From Pisaster brevispinus (lineage: Eukaryota; Echinodermata; Asteroidea; Forcipulatida; Asteriidae), in assembly GCA_023634235.1 (NCBI GenBank), contig JAMKCF010000007.1, positions 20,094,592-20,158,591 on the forward strand: DNA of 64,000 bases, given 5' to 3'. Under the pieces are notes generated by a model. It searched no databases, had not been told where the DNA came from, and worked only from the letters and a program-made list of their open reading frames with translations. Position 1 is the first letter of the stretch. Each line of letters starts with the position of its first letter. Below, piece after piece: positions 23,790 through 35,600 of the stretch. Position numbers and translations under genes: made by a program.

Positions 23790-24304
23790 CCTTGTTGGTC
23801 ACTTCGTACCAAAGTCACTTCGTACCAAAGTCACTTTGTACCTTTGTACCTCTGCCGGCAGTCTTGACAATAGACCTGATTAAACTAAATTACCGTCATT
23901 CGGCGGCGTCTATGATCGAAGAGATATTTTTGGTTGATGATTGGTTGACAATAAACTATACTCTGAATCCTTCCAAGACATTGATGTTATTCTGTTTCAA
24001 GACTCAAGTCAAGACTCAAGAATTTTTCCAGCTTTTCAAGAATTGTACAGCTTTTCAAAAAATAAATAAATAAAAAATCTTAAAATTGCCCACAATTCAG
24101 CTAAAAAGAATTAATCTTTTCTGCTCACAACTACACTAACACAATCGTACCCAAGTACGCCATATCATATGCCTACGACTTGACATGTGTACAAAGTGAC
24201 TTGGGTACGAAGTGACTTGGGTACGAAGTGACTTGGGTACGAAGTGACTTTGTTATGAAGTGACTTGGGTACAAAGCGACTTGGGTACGAAGTGAGTGAC
24301 ATTC
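23790..24304. mobile_element. Transposon-like element with tandem arrays as inverted ends
   Basis: The left end has about three 16-bp units (GTCACTTCGTACCAAA); the right end has about six inverted units (GGGTACGAAGTGACTT). They bracket roughly 340 bp without a coding frame. The same 8-mer, ATCATCCT, flanks both sides (23782-23789 and 24305-24312), consistent with a target duplication of the hAT/P type. Non-autonomous; family not identified. Confidence 0.6.
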
Positions 24305-24349
24305 ATCATCCTAAGGAAACATTACACCAACTTTTGTATAGAAGACAAA

Positions 24350-24490
24350 ATTGAAGAAATTTCAATTTTAGACATGGGGGAAAATACTCCTAGAACTAAA
24401 ATTGAAGTTCGTTCTGCTATCGTCTCCCGAACAAACCTCATAGGAGAAGGGGGAAAACCCCCAATACGGAAAACCCATGCAGTCTGGTAG
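24350..24490 (+). repeat. Relative of the 13678 element interior
   Basis: It carries AATTTCAATTTTAGACATGG, GGGGGAAAACCCCCAATACG and GAAAACCCATGCAGTCTGG, matching the order in the 13678-13964 interior. The inverted ends were not found, so it is a fragment. It begins about 40 bp beyond the element at 23790-24304. Confidence 0.5.
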
Positions 24491-25179
24491 GAACTGAAAA
24501 CCCACACCTGAACTGAACCACTGAGCCAACCTGAATTGAGCTTGTGTAGTCCTATTTTAATGCAGGCACCTCTGTTCTCTAGTAGTTAGTAGTAAGAACA
24601 GCTAATTGTTTTCACAACCCACTAAATAGTCAAGGAACAAGACTTCAGACAATATGAGTCAAGTCAAGACACTGGCACTGCATTTGCCATCATTAAAACG
24701 AATTACAAACCTACATTCGAATTAAGGACACAAAAGACTGACAAGTGTGAGTGACATGACTGAAGTTTGGCTAAAATCTTTAGAAACCATTTCAATTTTA
24801 TTTGGCTAGTGCAGTTAAAATAGGGCAATTGAATATTAAATTACCTCGTCATACGTCAGTGTTTGGTCAATATTCCCAAGACACACTGACTTAATTAAGG
24901 CATGATTAAAGGAAGCGCGGAGAACAAACTAATTGCTATGTCATTCCATTGAATGTTATTGTTACATAATCCGCTGGATGGTTGCCAATGCCATTGCGCT
25001 ACGATAAACTGGAGATTTGTGCTCCGCATGTCCATTTTTATCGCACGTTTTCAACACGTTAACGTTCACAAGCTACTTCACGTATGCTCTCTAATATCCA
25101 GGCTGATTTGCTTTTTAGTCTCCTTTTCTACGAAAGGAAAATTGATGTAAGTAATAAAATATTAAACAGTATTGCATAC

Positions 25180-25310
25180 CTCTCGATCGAGCGTAGCTCA
25201 CGTCTCCATGATGCGTGCAGCAGACTACTGTCTCTATGGCGGGTCACAGGTCAAACCTGCTGGGAAACACGGAGGCAAGTACAGCAACGGAACACTGCGC
25301 ACGCGCATAT
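25180..25310 (-). promoter_or_regulatory. Probable promoter and non-coding first exon of the NWD1-like gene
   Basis: This is the only GC- and CpG-rich island between the two genes. On the minus strand a good splice donor (GAGAG|GTATGC) ends at 25180. The ATG at 21382 is preceded by plausible acceptor AGs (near 21393-21404) behind a pyrimidine-rich stretch, so an untranslated first exon here spliced over a 3.8-kb intron fits. The only ATG in the proposed exon opens a three-codon frame (Met-Glu-Thr-stop). An NRF1-type palindrome lies at its upstream edge. The transcription start was not located. Confidence 0.45.
25296..25307. promoter_or_regulatory. NRF1-type binding site
   Basis: The 12-mer TGCGCACGCGCA matches the NRF1 consensus YGCGCAYGCGCR at every position. 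It sits in the CpG-rich block just upstream of the proposed first exon, as expected of a housekeeping-type TATA-less promoter. Binding is inferred from the motif only. Confidence 0.45.
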
Positions 25311-28300
25311 CAATTATCCACCCCTCCGCAAAGGGGGCGCAGTTTTGGTGCATTGGAGGCTTGCAGATGGTTTGTTTTTTTATTCCCCAAGGTTCTTACG
25401 AAGTGGAGCTCTTAATACTAACCCCGATGCTTGATTCACCAACAATCAAATCAATGCATATGCACAAGAACTCGCATTATTTTATCACAAAATCAAAGCT
25501 GTTATTACTGTACAAAGGTTTAGGTGAAATTTAGTTGTTGTTGTGTGGTGTTTTTTTTTTTTTTTTTTTTTTTTTTTGGGAGGGGGGGTTGGGGGGTTGG
25601 GGGGTATAAATAAATGATGAATATTTGATTGATCCTGTGTGGTCTAAACAAAAAGGCAGGCTCAGTTGTCATGCCCAGCACACTGCAGGAGAATCTTATT
25701 CAGAGTGTTTGAATTTCCTTTTCTGGTTATTCCAAAGATTTAAAAAAAAAAAAAACTCAAAAAGAGTAAACAATTGTAGAAAAATTAATAGGGCCTAAAT
25801 AAAATGGTACTTATAAAACTTATATAATGATTGTCACTCCATTTTATTCTTTATTGCAATTCCAATTCAGGGAAATATAGTTTTTCACAAAAAAAGTTTC
25901 TAAATATTCAATCATCTAAACTGAATAAAAATAAATAAAAATAAAGCAGAAAAACTTATTTTATACCACTCTGAAATGTTCATTTCAAATATTCAAAGCT
26001 TGGAGAAATAAGAAATAAAATCCATTTGGTGAAATGAACATTTCAGACACTCAGCAATATGCAATTTGACAAAAATTTAAGAATTGTTAAAATCGTTTGT
26101 CTTAAAGTTTCAAAAATGCATTCTCCACAATGGATCTCAAGTACTGTTAATTAGAACAGACTAATTACTGCTAATTACTTGAAAAGAATAGTCTACACAG
26201 AACATTTCATGCATTATACACCACATAATTTACATATTTTGTGAGGAATAGGACAGGATTTGTCAGTTTGACTTTTGCTGTGTGTCAAATTTAAATACAC
26301 AAAACCCAATTTCCTATGATTAACATTAAATAACTCAAACTTTTAACTCCACTAAAAAAGTTAAAACAAGTTTTGTCATGAACTTGATGGTGCTTTAAAA
26401 GTAATACAAAAATGAGCTTTACAGATTGAAAGAATAAAATGTAATAAATTGGTGCGTATAATTGGCTTGCAAAAAGAAACACGTCTAAGCAATTAGTTTG
26501 ACTCTTCCAGTAGTAAATACTTTTAAATTCTGGTAAATAACTGCCATGGTACATTATTTTTGAAAGGGGCTAGACTGTTTTTTTCATGGATTTACACGTT
26601 CCAAAAAAAATTTGTTGAGAGATTGTTTTGTTTCTTCTGCAAGCATTTGCAAAAGGTAAAGTTTTGTGGTTATAATTTCCTAGGGCAATACCAAATGTAA
26701 CTTTTTTTTCTGGATAAATTGTGCCATGAGATTCAACACAAAACTCAAATTAACAATATGTCAACAAAGTAAATAGAAAGGAACAATAAAAAAAACAATG
26801 AAACAAATGTTTCAATTCGTTATATTTTTTCTTGACCTCAAACAAAAACTGTGCAACACCAAGGTAGAATTTCATTACCTTGGATGCTAAACAAATATTA
26901 AACAAATTTAAACACCAAATTAACAAGAATGTCTTCTTTTATTGAAATGTGCAAAGGTAAGGTGATACAAAAGTGTTTTTTTCCTTTCTATTAATCAAGT
27001 CATTTTGTATCATCACTTTCTTCACAACTTCAATTCAAGAAAAAGTAGTTGTAACAAATTTTTGTTCTGTCCTCTTTTCTCGACTAAGTAATCAAAGAAA
27101 ATGCCAAATCATGAAAATATGAGTGATTCAAAATTTTCAAAATGATTCAAAAGTGATTAAAAACTCCAAAATACGGGGAGGTGTACAACTAAACTGTCAA
27201 AGCAAAACATACCACATGACTTCACGTATATGCAGTGCAGAGTGTTTCTGTGGAGAAGGGAAATGGTACATTATTGTGACAATCTGCAACAAAACAAAAA
27301 CTAAAAACCAAAACCAGCACAACAGGCCCCTCAGCTTCATCAAATTCTGTCTACCAACATAATTCAAGAGGTTGTTTTGTTTCACTGACAAGTTTTTAGT
27401 AAGTATTAAAAGCAAGCAAAAGTAAACCAGTTTTAAGTACTGACTCTACCAAAAATATTAAAATGTAAAACTGACAAATGAAAATATGTAATTTTCACAA
27501 TTAGTATTTTTTAGAAGTTAGATAAAAATTAGTCACTTAGTTACAACAATGTTTATTTATTAAGGTTTTTTTTAATAGTTTTTTTTTTACATAGTACAGT
27601 GGTAGTGCATTTGGATTGTTTTTGTTTTTGTAAAATATTTGAATACTTAATTATGATTATCTCAAGGGAAAGAAATAGATAAGGAAACACAATATGCAAA
27701 TGTGGTGATGGAATCAAGATCTAAGTTTCATTCATTCTCACAAACAGGTCTGGAACATTTTTGTGTGTGAGCCTACTACACTGAAATAAACCTTGTTCAA
27801 ATTTTTCTGTTAGCATAGTATTATGTTTCAAACAATTATATCAATACTTTGCAAAGTAAAAATACATATATTGCATTTGTTTTAAATAATAAAAGGTGTA
27901 CCACCATGAGCGTATATTTAAACACCTAAAATATTAACTTCATTACAACATAGATCCGTTGAACTTCAAGTTGAGCTATGATTGTTCAGAATTACTTTTT
28001 TTTTAAATGAATTTGAGGAATAGTCATGGAAGAAGAGGGGCTATTTTTACGTATTATTGTAATTAGGGTACAACCTTTTATCCATGGTCGATGTCTTACT
28101 GCATATGACTGCATATGACTGACTTAGAGGTTGCTCCTCATGGTGAGTCCAAGAATGACAAAATTGAATAGATACATTCTACATTCTGCTGTCAAGTTTT
28201 TCAACCATAATTCTCATTCCTTAACAATTAGCCAGTTTGAAGCATGTCAAAGTCAAGGAATGAAATTTCTTCAGATGGTGGTTCCAACACAGAAATGGTA

Positions 28301-29462
28301 GACTCATAACATGTCTCTTCCCATTTCCAATTGGCATTAAATTCTCTATTCAACATTTTTTTAAACCTAATTCACGAGTAGCTTTTTTTCCTTCTTTTTG
28401 TGACACCCTCCCAGTATGGTACTCTCAATTTTCAACAATAAATTTTTTTATAAGTTTGAAAACACAAATATCACAAGATAAAAATCCATACACAGTAAAT
28501 TGTAAATTCCTGCATAACGGAAATAAATTTTTGCATAAACGTGTCATAGTTTTAAAATATGTTTTATACAGTATTGTTTACAGCCTACTCTAAAACACTA
28601 CAATATTTTAGTCTATTTCAGAAAGCTAGGCAATAAATAGAACAGAACTTTTCTTTAAAAAAATCTGACATGAATCAGGGAGAAAAAGTTTCTGATACCC
28701 AAGTCTGTGAAATATAAAAGAATGTATTTTGCTTATTACATTCAACGTGCAATCACAAACGAAACATAAATTGATCGAAAAATTTCAATTCTAGGAAAAA
28801 ATCACAATTTTACAGTTGTATTCTATTTTTTAAATAAATGTTCATGCTTTAAGGGAAAGGTGGCTCTTTCCACAAGAGATATTAAAGGTCATCATTTTGT
28901 TTTCATTCTCTGAATATGTTAAGCAGTATCTTTGCTGGATTCTTCATAGAATACCGAGTTCATAATATGGTTTTTTAACAACTACTTTGGTTTCATCTTC
29001 ACAGCACATCAGTGAAATTGAGACAATCAAAGAAAGTGCAGATAAAAATTCAAGTCTTTTCAATTCATGGAGGAAGTATCAGTGGTTTGCATTAGTTATT
29101 GGGTTCCTGGTTATTAAGATTATTCAAACACTTTATCTCCCTTTATATAGACTACAAGTGCATTGAAGACACTTCGTGGAGTTTTAATAATACTTCATAT
29201 TTTCCCCAACGAATCTTTTCTTCTTACAAAGGGAAGGAAATATCTGCTTTTTTTATTCAAAGCCATTTTTCAACATCCATTTGTAAGATCTAAAGCTTTA
29301 TCCCTAATGGGATGTTCACACTAGGTTTTTGTTCCATTCAATTAGTTATTATAACAAGGGAAATAAAGGGGCGGGGTCTGAAAGGGAGGGGGGAGCTTAA
29401 TTATCCACCCCTCAAGTAACATCTGCAGCCAGAATTGATTCCTTTTTTACTGTATCCTATCA
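25311..29462. other. 3' UTR/flank of the FHL gene and intergenic spacer
   Basis: Very AT-rich sequence with long A and T runs, a 25-bp T tract followed by G-rich sequence near 25551-25605, and several minus-strand AATAAA hexamers. No frames look coding. A long 3' UTR read from 29462 downward is the simplest reading, but its end was not established. Confidence 0.45.
25843..25855 (-). terminator. Candidate poly(A) signals for FHL transcript
   Basis: Two adjacent AATAAA hexamers on the minus strand (25850-25855 and 25843-25848) lie at the end of a very AT-rich 3.6-kb stretch after the FHL stop codon. Other AATAAA copies occur at about 29250, 27550 and 26928, so alternative ends are possible and the true site is not fixed. 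Confidence 0.25.
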
Positions 29463-29611
29463 TCAGCCTTGAGCACAGTTTGGGCATACGATGTCCTGGC
29501 CATCCATGACAAAGCACTCGTTGACCAGCGACACTTGGCACTTCTGGCATTTGAAGCAACTGTTGTGCCAGTTACGGTCTTCGAAGCAGACGTATGTCGT
29601 ACTTCCCTGGC
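29463..29611 (-). CDS. FHL: FHL last coding exon: end of LIM4 and stop
   Basis: 149 nt with acceptor TTCCTCAG. It encodes GQGSTTYVCFEDRNWHNSC, then C302, C305, C323 and C326 (numbered without the microexon), ending CPNCAQG and TGA. This matches the FHL C-terminus (FEDR/FEER..WHNDCF, then CP.C near the end). Confidence 0.95.
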
Positions 29612-32600
29612 CTGAGGAAAAAAGAGGTGGACAACAATCATCAAAAGCCTAGTACATAAACTTATGCAGTGACCCCCTTCACACTTTATACAGAAATGTT
29701 TCTTACTTCAGACAATGAGCAAATAAGTCCAACCCCAGAGGCACAATTGACAAAACAAAAAGTCAGAAATACATATAGCCTTCTTGATTATAAGCAAAGG
29801 AAAGCTTGCTCATTGTTAAAGATTCACCAGCAAATATAGAACCCCATTTCGTCACATACATTGGCGGATGCAGAGGAAAGGATGGTGGCAAGAAGTATCA
29901 TAATCACTCAAACTCTCAAATTTTAGTTTGAAATCGAAGGATTCCAAGACTTCTTACTTTACCATCAGTCAGGTCAAAGAGCACACAAAGTTTTACTGCA
30001 AGGGAAAATTAGGAAAAGTGTCTTTAAATTCGAAGTTTCATTTATGACTAAATTGGGGTTTGACGTTTCACAAACAATAATTTATAAATCTATTAAAACA
30101 TAGACAGTCATGGAAATAAATTTCACCACAGAATCTTATTTTATGTAAATTGCGCATCACAGATAACACAGTTGAATCATTGTTTTACTGTTATAAAATA
30201 ATTTGGGTTTGAACAAAGAAAAATTGACTGGAGCGGAACTTGAACCAATGACCTCCGAATTAACAGACTGGCGCTCCACCAACTGAGCTATCCAGCCCTA
30301 TGTTGGCGGTCTCCTTTAAATCAAAATGATTTTTGAAAAATCTACTTCATTTCATTCCGTAGCTGTTGGACTTAAGGTTTTTAGTTTGGGGCATGCAGGT
30401 CTCAGTTGTTTGTTTTGACCTTTAGATAATCCATACAAGCTTTCATTGATATGGATTGCATCCTCTTGAGGAGACCCCCCCCCCCTTTTGGGGGGTGGGG
30501 TGGGGGGGGGGCTAGGGATTCATGCCCCTGAATCTGCCCCCAAATACAGCTTTCATCAAAACAGGGAAAACAAGTTTTTACAGGTTAAGTTAGCTCCACG
30601 ACAGCAACAGCAATTATTGCAATCTGGAATGTGAGGTATACAAGGCAATGTTAAAAGACAGGATAATATTTACAGTGAGGAAGTACTACTTTACAATTTA
30701 CAGTGCATCAACTTGGCCATTTAAAATAGAGAACTTCTTCAATACACAGACACAAGGCAGGCGTGGTGTAGAGGTGCTTCAAAGAACGTTAATACCACAT
30801 GAAAATTACATTAGATTGTGATCGGTATGCTTGACAAAACAATGTTTGTTCCAAGAAAACATACACAATTTACATTCTTCCTGTCTTGAACGCAAATGCA
30901 CTCTGTGCCCAAATATCAAGTTAAAATTTTGACCATGTGTTTAAACTGAGAGCATTTTTTGTTCTATGAACTGACGATAAGAATCAATGGAAGTACAATG
31001 CTGATTTCATTTACGTCCCAACACCCTCCCACTGAAAAGAAAACAAGAGTTAAAACTTTTAGGAAAACATTCTTAATTTTCTTGATGAAATATCTACAAG
31101 GTGTGGTCTAAATAATATTCATTGGTGCATAAGCCTCACATTGATGGCTACAAAACTAAATGCATGTATTCATGATACTTGTTTGAACCAACTAGTGACT
31201 TGACTAAGATAAAGCTCAATAATGATGTGGTGAAAACAGTGACAACAATTTTACAACTACGACACAAAATATACAAAATGGTGTAACTACCACTACTAAT
31301 GGTTTTGACGCATGCAGAGCTAGGGTTAGACCATCACTGCACGTTACACAAAGTGGTTCCATTTTAATCCTATAGCCCAGTGAGATGTCCATTTAATTTC
31401 ATTATGGTTTCTTTAAGAAGTAGTGTGTAATATCATATTCATCAAAATGATGTGTTGTGGGTTTTTTTGAAGCATTATCAAAGCAAAATAAGCGTTTAGT
31501 TTTAGGCAAAGTTAAGATTCAAACTGCTGTTTTGATATGTAACTGGTTACGACATACTTGTTCTTGTATGCCTCACTGCATTTTCCCACAACAAAACATT
31601 AATATATAAATGATCTTATTTAAGTAAGTTTTTTTTAAAGGGCTGGATTAAAAGGGTTAGAAGCATTTACTGAGCTGACCAAACACAACAGAGGAGATTA
31701 TCTAGAATGACTTGTTTTGCATTTGTGGCATCAAAATGACGGTCCTTCTTACCAGAATTGGCGCCAGGGGGAGTCGGCCCGCCAACTGAAGAAAAATGGG
31801 GAGAAATTTTAGGTTGGACATGCAACATGCACATACAACAAGACTTGATGAATGAATGAATGGATGAATGAACTGCCAGAATGTAGCAAAGATGCATTGT
31901 GTTCACAGAACTTACAGGTTGTCTCCCATCTAGCTGCTGTTTTGAGATTAAGTTATGAAATTGTGGGAAACTAAGCAAGCCATGAAAATTAATGTTCAAA
32001 TTTTAACCCAAGTCATCATTGTCTTTAAGATGGAAGACAACCTAAGAAAGATCTTTATCAGAGATGTCACTTAAGAAGAAGATATGATGATTTGATTCTT
32101 ATTCCTCAACCATAAAAGTATAAGCCCAACATCCAGGATAAACCTAGAGAGAGAGAGAACTATATAGAGAGAACAGATGTCCAATAGTCTTTAGAGGTGT
32201 TTAACATTTAAATGTTAGCTACAATTGGTGACATCTCTGACATACACAAGTACATTTTACGAACATTCTGATGATGATGTGGACAAGATGAAACACATTG
32301 CTGATATTTGTTCACATAATCATTCTAAACAAACTGTAATAGCTATGGCCACATTTCACTCTATACTAAATTTGTGGTGATCAAAAGATTCTGCTGATAT
32401 TTCTCACTTTTTACATGCTTTTAGTGTTGATGACCAGCCGGTTAGCTATCCCGCAAAAAGCTTATTCTGCACCAAAGGGACTAAACTGCGACTAGATGTA
32501 TCACAAGACAATGAAGTATTTGATTTCACTCATCTGGCTCTAGTTAATACCATAGGGGCATTATGCCACGATATGACAACAAAGTATTTTACCCTCAAGT

Positions 32601-35600
32601 CTTTCAAACTAGTTGTAAAAGTCAAAGGAAATATGTTTTAGGGAGGGAAACCTTAAAACCCCACAGAGAAAAATTTAGTACAAAGAGACACTGAATGAGA
32701 ACTCCAAGGTGAGGGGTACTGAACTATAAGACTACCAACCCAGCTGGCAGGTTTTATTGAAGAATGTTCTGCAAGTGGCTGACCAAATACAAATAGATGA
32801 AGGACAACCAGAGAATGACAAGTTGAAATGAAAAGGTTGAGACACATGTAGTAGGAAAAATAAGATACAGATATATCCTTGAGAGAAAATGACAGAAGCG
32901 GATGAAGAAACAGAAAAATTGAACAAGAAAAACAAATATCAGTGAAAGGGGAACAATACTACAAAGAGTATTAAAGTTATGAGGCAGGAGTCTGGAGTAG
33001 GCCTTCAGTAAGTTCAGATTCCCTCTTGGAGTTCTTTGTGTAAAGACTTTTTTATCATTAGCTCCCAACACAACTCTACCTTAACTTACCAACAATAGGC
33101 TTTTGGCATGCTGAACACCTGCGGGCAAACTTCTCTCCATAGCAATCAGCGCAGTAGCGCTTCTCATCCCGCAGTGTGAAGCGTTGATTCCAGAGGGACT
33201 TGGAGCAGCCTGAGCAGCAGAAACAATCCCTGTGCCATGGCTTCTTCTGATAGGACAGACCTCCACTTGAGATGATCTGAGAGAAAATGGCAGTATTAGT
33301 GTGAATGCAACTCATCAATTTCAAATCGCTCCTATAACTAATTATCTGTGGCCAAGTGGTCCAGCACATAACTCCCGAGTTGCTGTAGTTCACCCTTAAC
33401 TGAGGTCCACTGGCCAAATGCTAGTTAAAACACCTGAGGACCAGTCCAAATTCTCTCCAACTAGTCTGACTGGCCGGTACAGTATTAAAAAGCGTCCCTA
33501 TGTAATATGAAAAACAGTTTTTAAAAAGCTGGCATATTAATGAAATGACAAGCTAACTGGTCCTACTGGTTAGTCACAGAAAATGTGAAGGGCAAACCAT
33601 GTTGATCCTTCTTAATGCAAAGGAACAAATCCGTATCTACTTATTGATTGGCTACATGTATGCCAATGTGAGACTCTCCCAGGCAAAATGAGCACATATA
33701 CCAGTTAATAGTTTTCCTTTGATGTGTTTCAGTGATTTAAATGTGTCCTACCTCTCCACAGCCAGTGCACTTAATACCAAAGGTGTCCTCGTAGCATTTT
33801 GTGCAGTAGACTGAAGACTCCTTGGGTACAAAGCTGCCTGTACCAATCTGTTTCTCACAGACTTTACAACGGAAGCACTTGTCATGCCATTCTTTGCCTT
33901 GGAAGCCGAGTCTTGTCACACCTAGTTAGGACAAATAAGAATAATGTAAATCTTGCACCAGAAATTAACTTTAAGGAGATTTATGTAACCATCAAATTTG
34001 CTGAAAATGAGCATTACAAGGGATAGCATTTTAAACACACATTCTTATTACAATTTCTCTCTAGGCTTCATAATTAAAATGTTGGGAATGGTACCAAAAG
34101 GTAACAATGAAGTTTATGGACTAGGCCTTTTGTAGATTGCTGAAAATTGAAGAATTTAAAGGTTGGATGAATCAAATTATAAAACTTTCAGTAGATTTGT
34201 GCTGATTTTTAGTTTTCTTCAGAATTGCCACGTTCAAATTTGCATTGACTAGCCTGCTGTTTTATTCCATGCAAATCTTTATAGTTTAACAAGAATAATT
34301 TTCATTTATTAATTGTTAAAGCCAGTATTGTGTGCTTGAGGGAAAAGCAAAAGACAGGATAGGGGCCTCACCAGGTTTGAGGATCTCCCCACAAGCCTGG
34401 CATTTGTTGGCCAGATGTTTCTCATAGCAGCTAGAGCAGCACATCTTGCTATCCCAGTTGCCGAAAGCTTTATCGGCCAGGGACTCCTTGCAGAAATGGC
34501 ATGTGTACCGAGCCTCGAAGCAGGTCTCATGGTAGTGCTGATTCTTGAAGGAAAGATCCTATCAGGAGGAAAGAAAGATACAAAAAGCATCAATATTAGT
34601 AGAATATAAATGTATACCTGTTTAAGTTTGTATAGTGTTGTCATTTAGCCTTCGAGAAAGACTCTGCGAGGGCCGAAACGTCAGGCCACTAACTATTTTT
34701 TTGCATTTGAAAAATGTATTACACAGGCAGAGCTGTAACATTCTGTAGTTTTCTGATGACCAGCTGACATGTCCTGTAACTTATTCAGACTTTCAATATC
34801 CTAAGATTTTAAGGAATTAAAGCAACTCAAACCCACTGTTCATGAAGTCTCCCCTGGCCCCTAAGTTACCAACTTTTTCCCTTTCTTTTTACGATTTAGT
34901 ATGAATAAAAAAAAAAATCTTTAAGATGCCTGATCTGCCAGAAGAAGTACCACTATACGAAGCTCATAAATATGGACCACTCTTTTTTTTACTTCAATCA
35001 AAGTTAATGTACTCTGCCGTGTACCACTAAGCTCATCAGGAAATCTATAACTCTAACTCACAATCATATCATCTGATTTGTCTGGGGGGATGGAAGCTTA
35101 AAATAGATTATGTGCTCTTTTACAGTTTTGAGTTTAGCTACTACTGATTTCCCGTGGTACATCCACTGCTTCAAGGGAAGGCAGTACTGTAGTTAACTAC
35201 AATGTTCATGTATTTATTATGAACAATGTCTACCTGCCCTAGGGAAAGAATTATAGATTGATGACGTGAGCATCGGTGGAAGAGACAACTTTTGAACAGC
35301 ACTCCATGAACCTGGCACACTTTGCATTGATCAATGGGCTTTTGGTTTTATAAATGAAATAATTTCCTTACTAGCCAATGCAACTGGAACTTTTACCATG
35401 AGGGGATTTTCTTTTTACTTTGGAGGGAGATTAATTCACTTATGCAGAGGTGTTTTTTGACTCAAAATCTAAATAAAAGTATTTCATTGTTTCACAATAA
35501 AACTTGTCTCTCAGAATGTTTAGTTTGACTCAATCTCAAAGGTGGGTTCAGTAAATGTTGATACATATCCGACAATATTTGTCTATCACTGTGAACCCCC

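Larger units (their letters stand above)
21383..25179. other. Presumed 5' intron of the NWD1-like gene, non-coding
   Basis: No coding exon was seen on either strand. Contents: dispersed repeat copy (22270-22400), the array-ended element (23790-24304) and a repeat fragment (24350-24490). Small palindromic patches such as CATGTACTTCATGTACATG occur near 22567. Confidence 0.5.

Noticed and set aside
25172..25534. Plus-strand open frames across the CpG-rich block
   Set aside because: Overlapping frames in a GC-rich promoter region arise by chance; no splice sites or domains support them.
30226..30299. Functional tRNA-Asn gene
   Set aside because: The anticodon stem mispairs and the flanks are shared with a second copy at 54379, so it is a SINE head or pseudo-tRNA.
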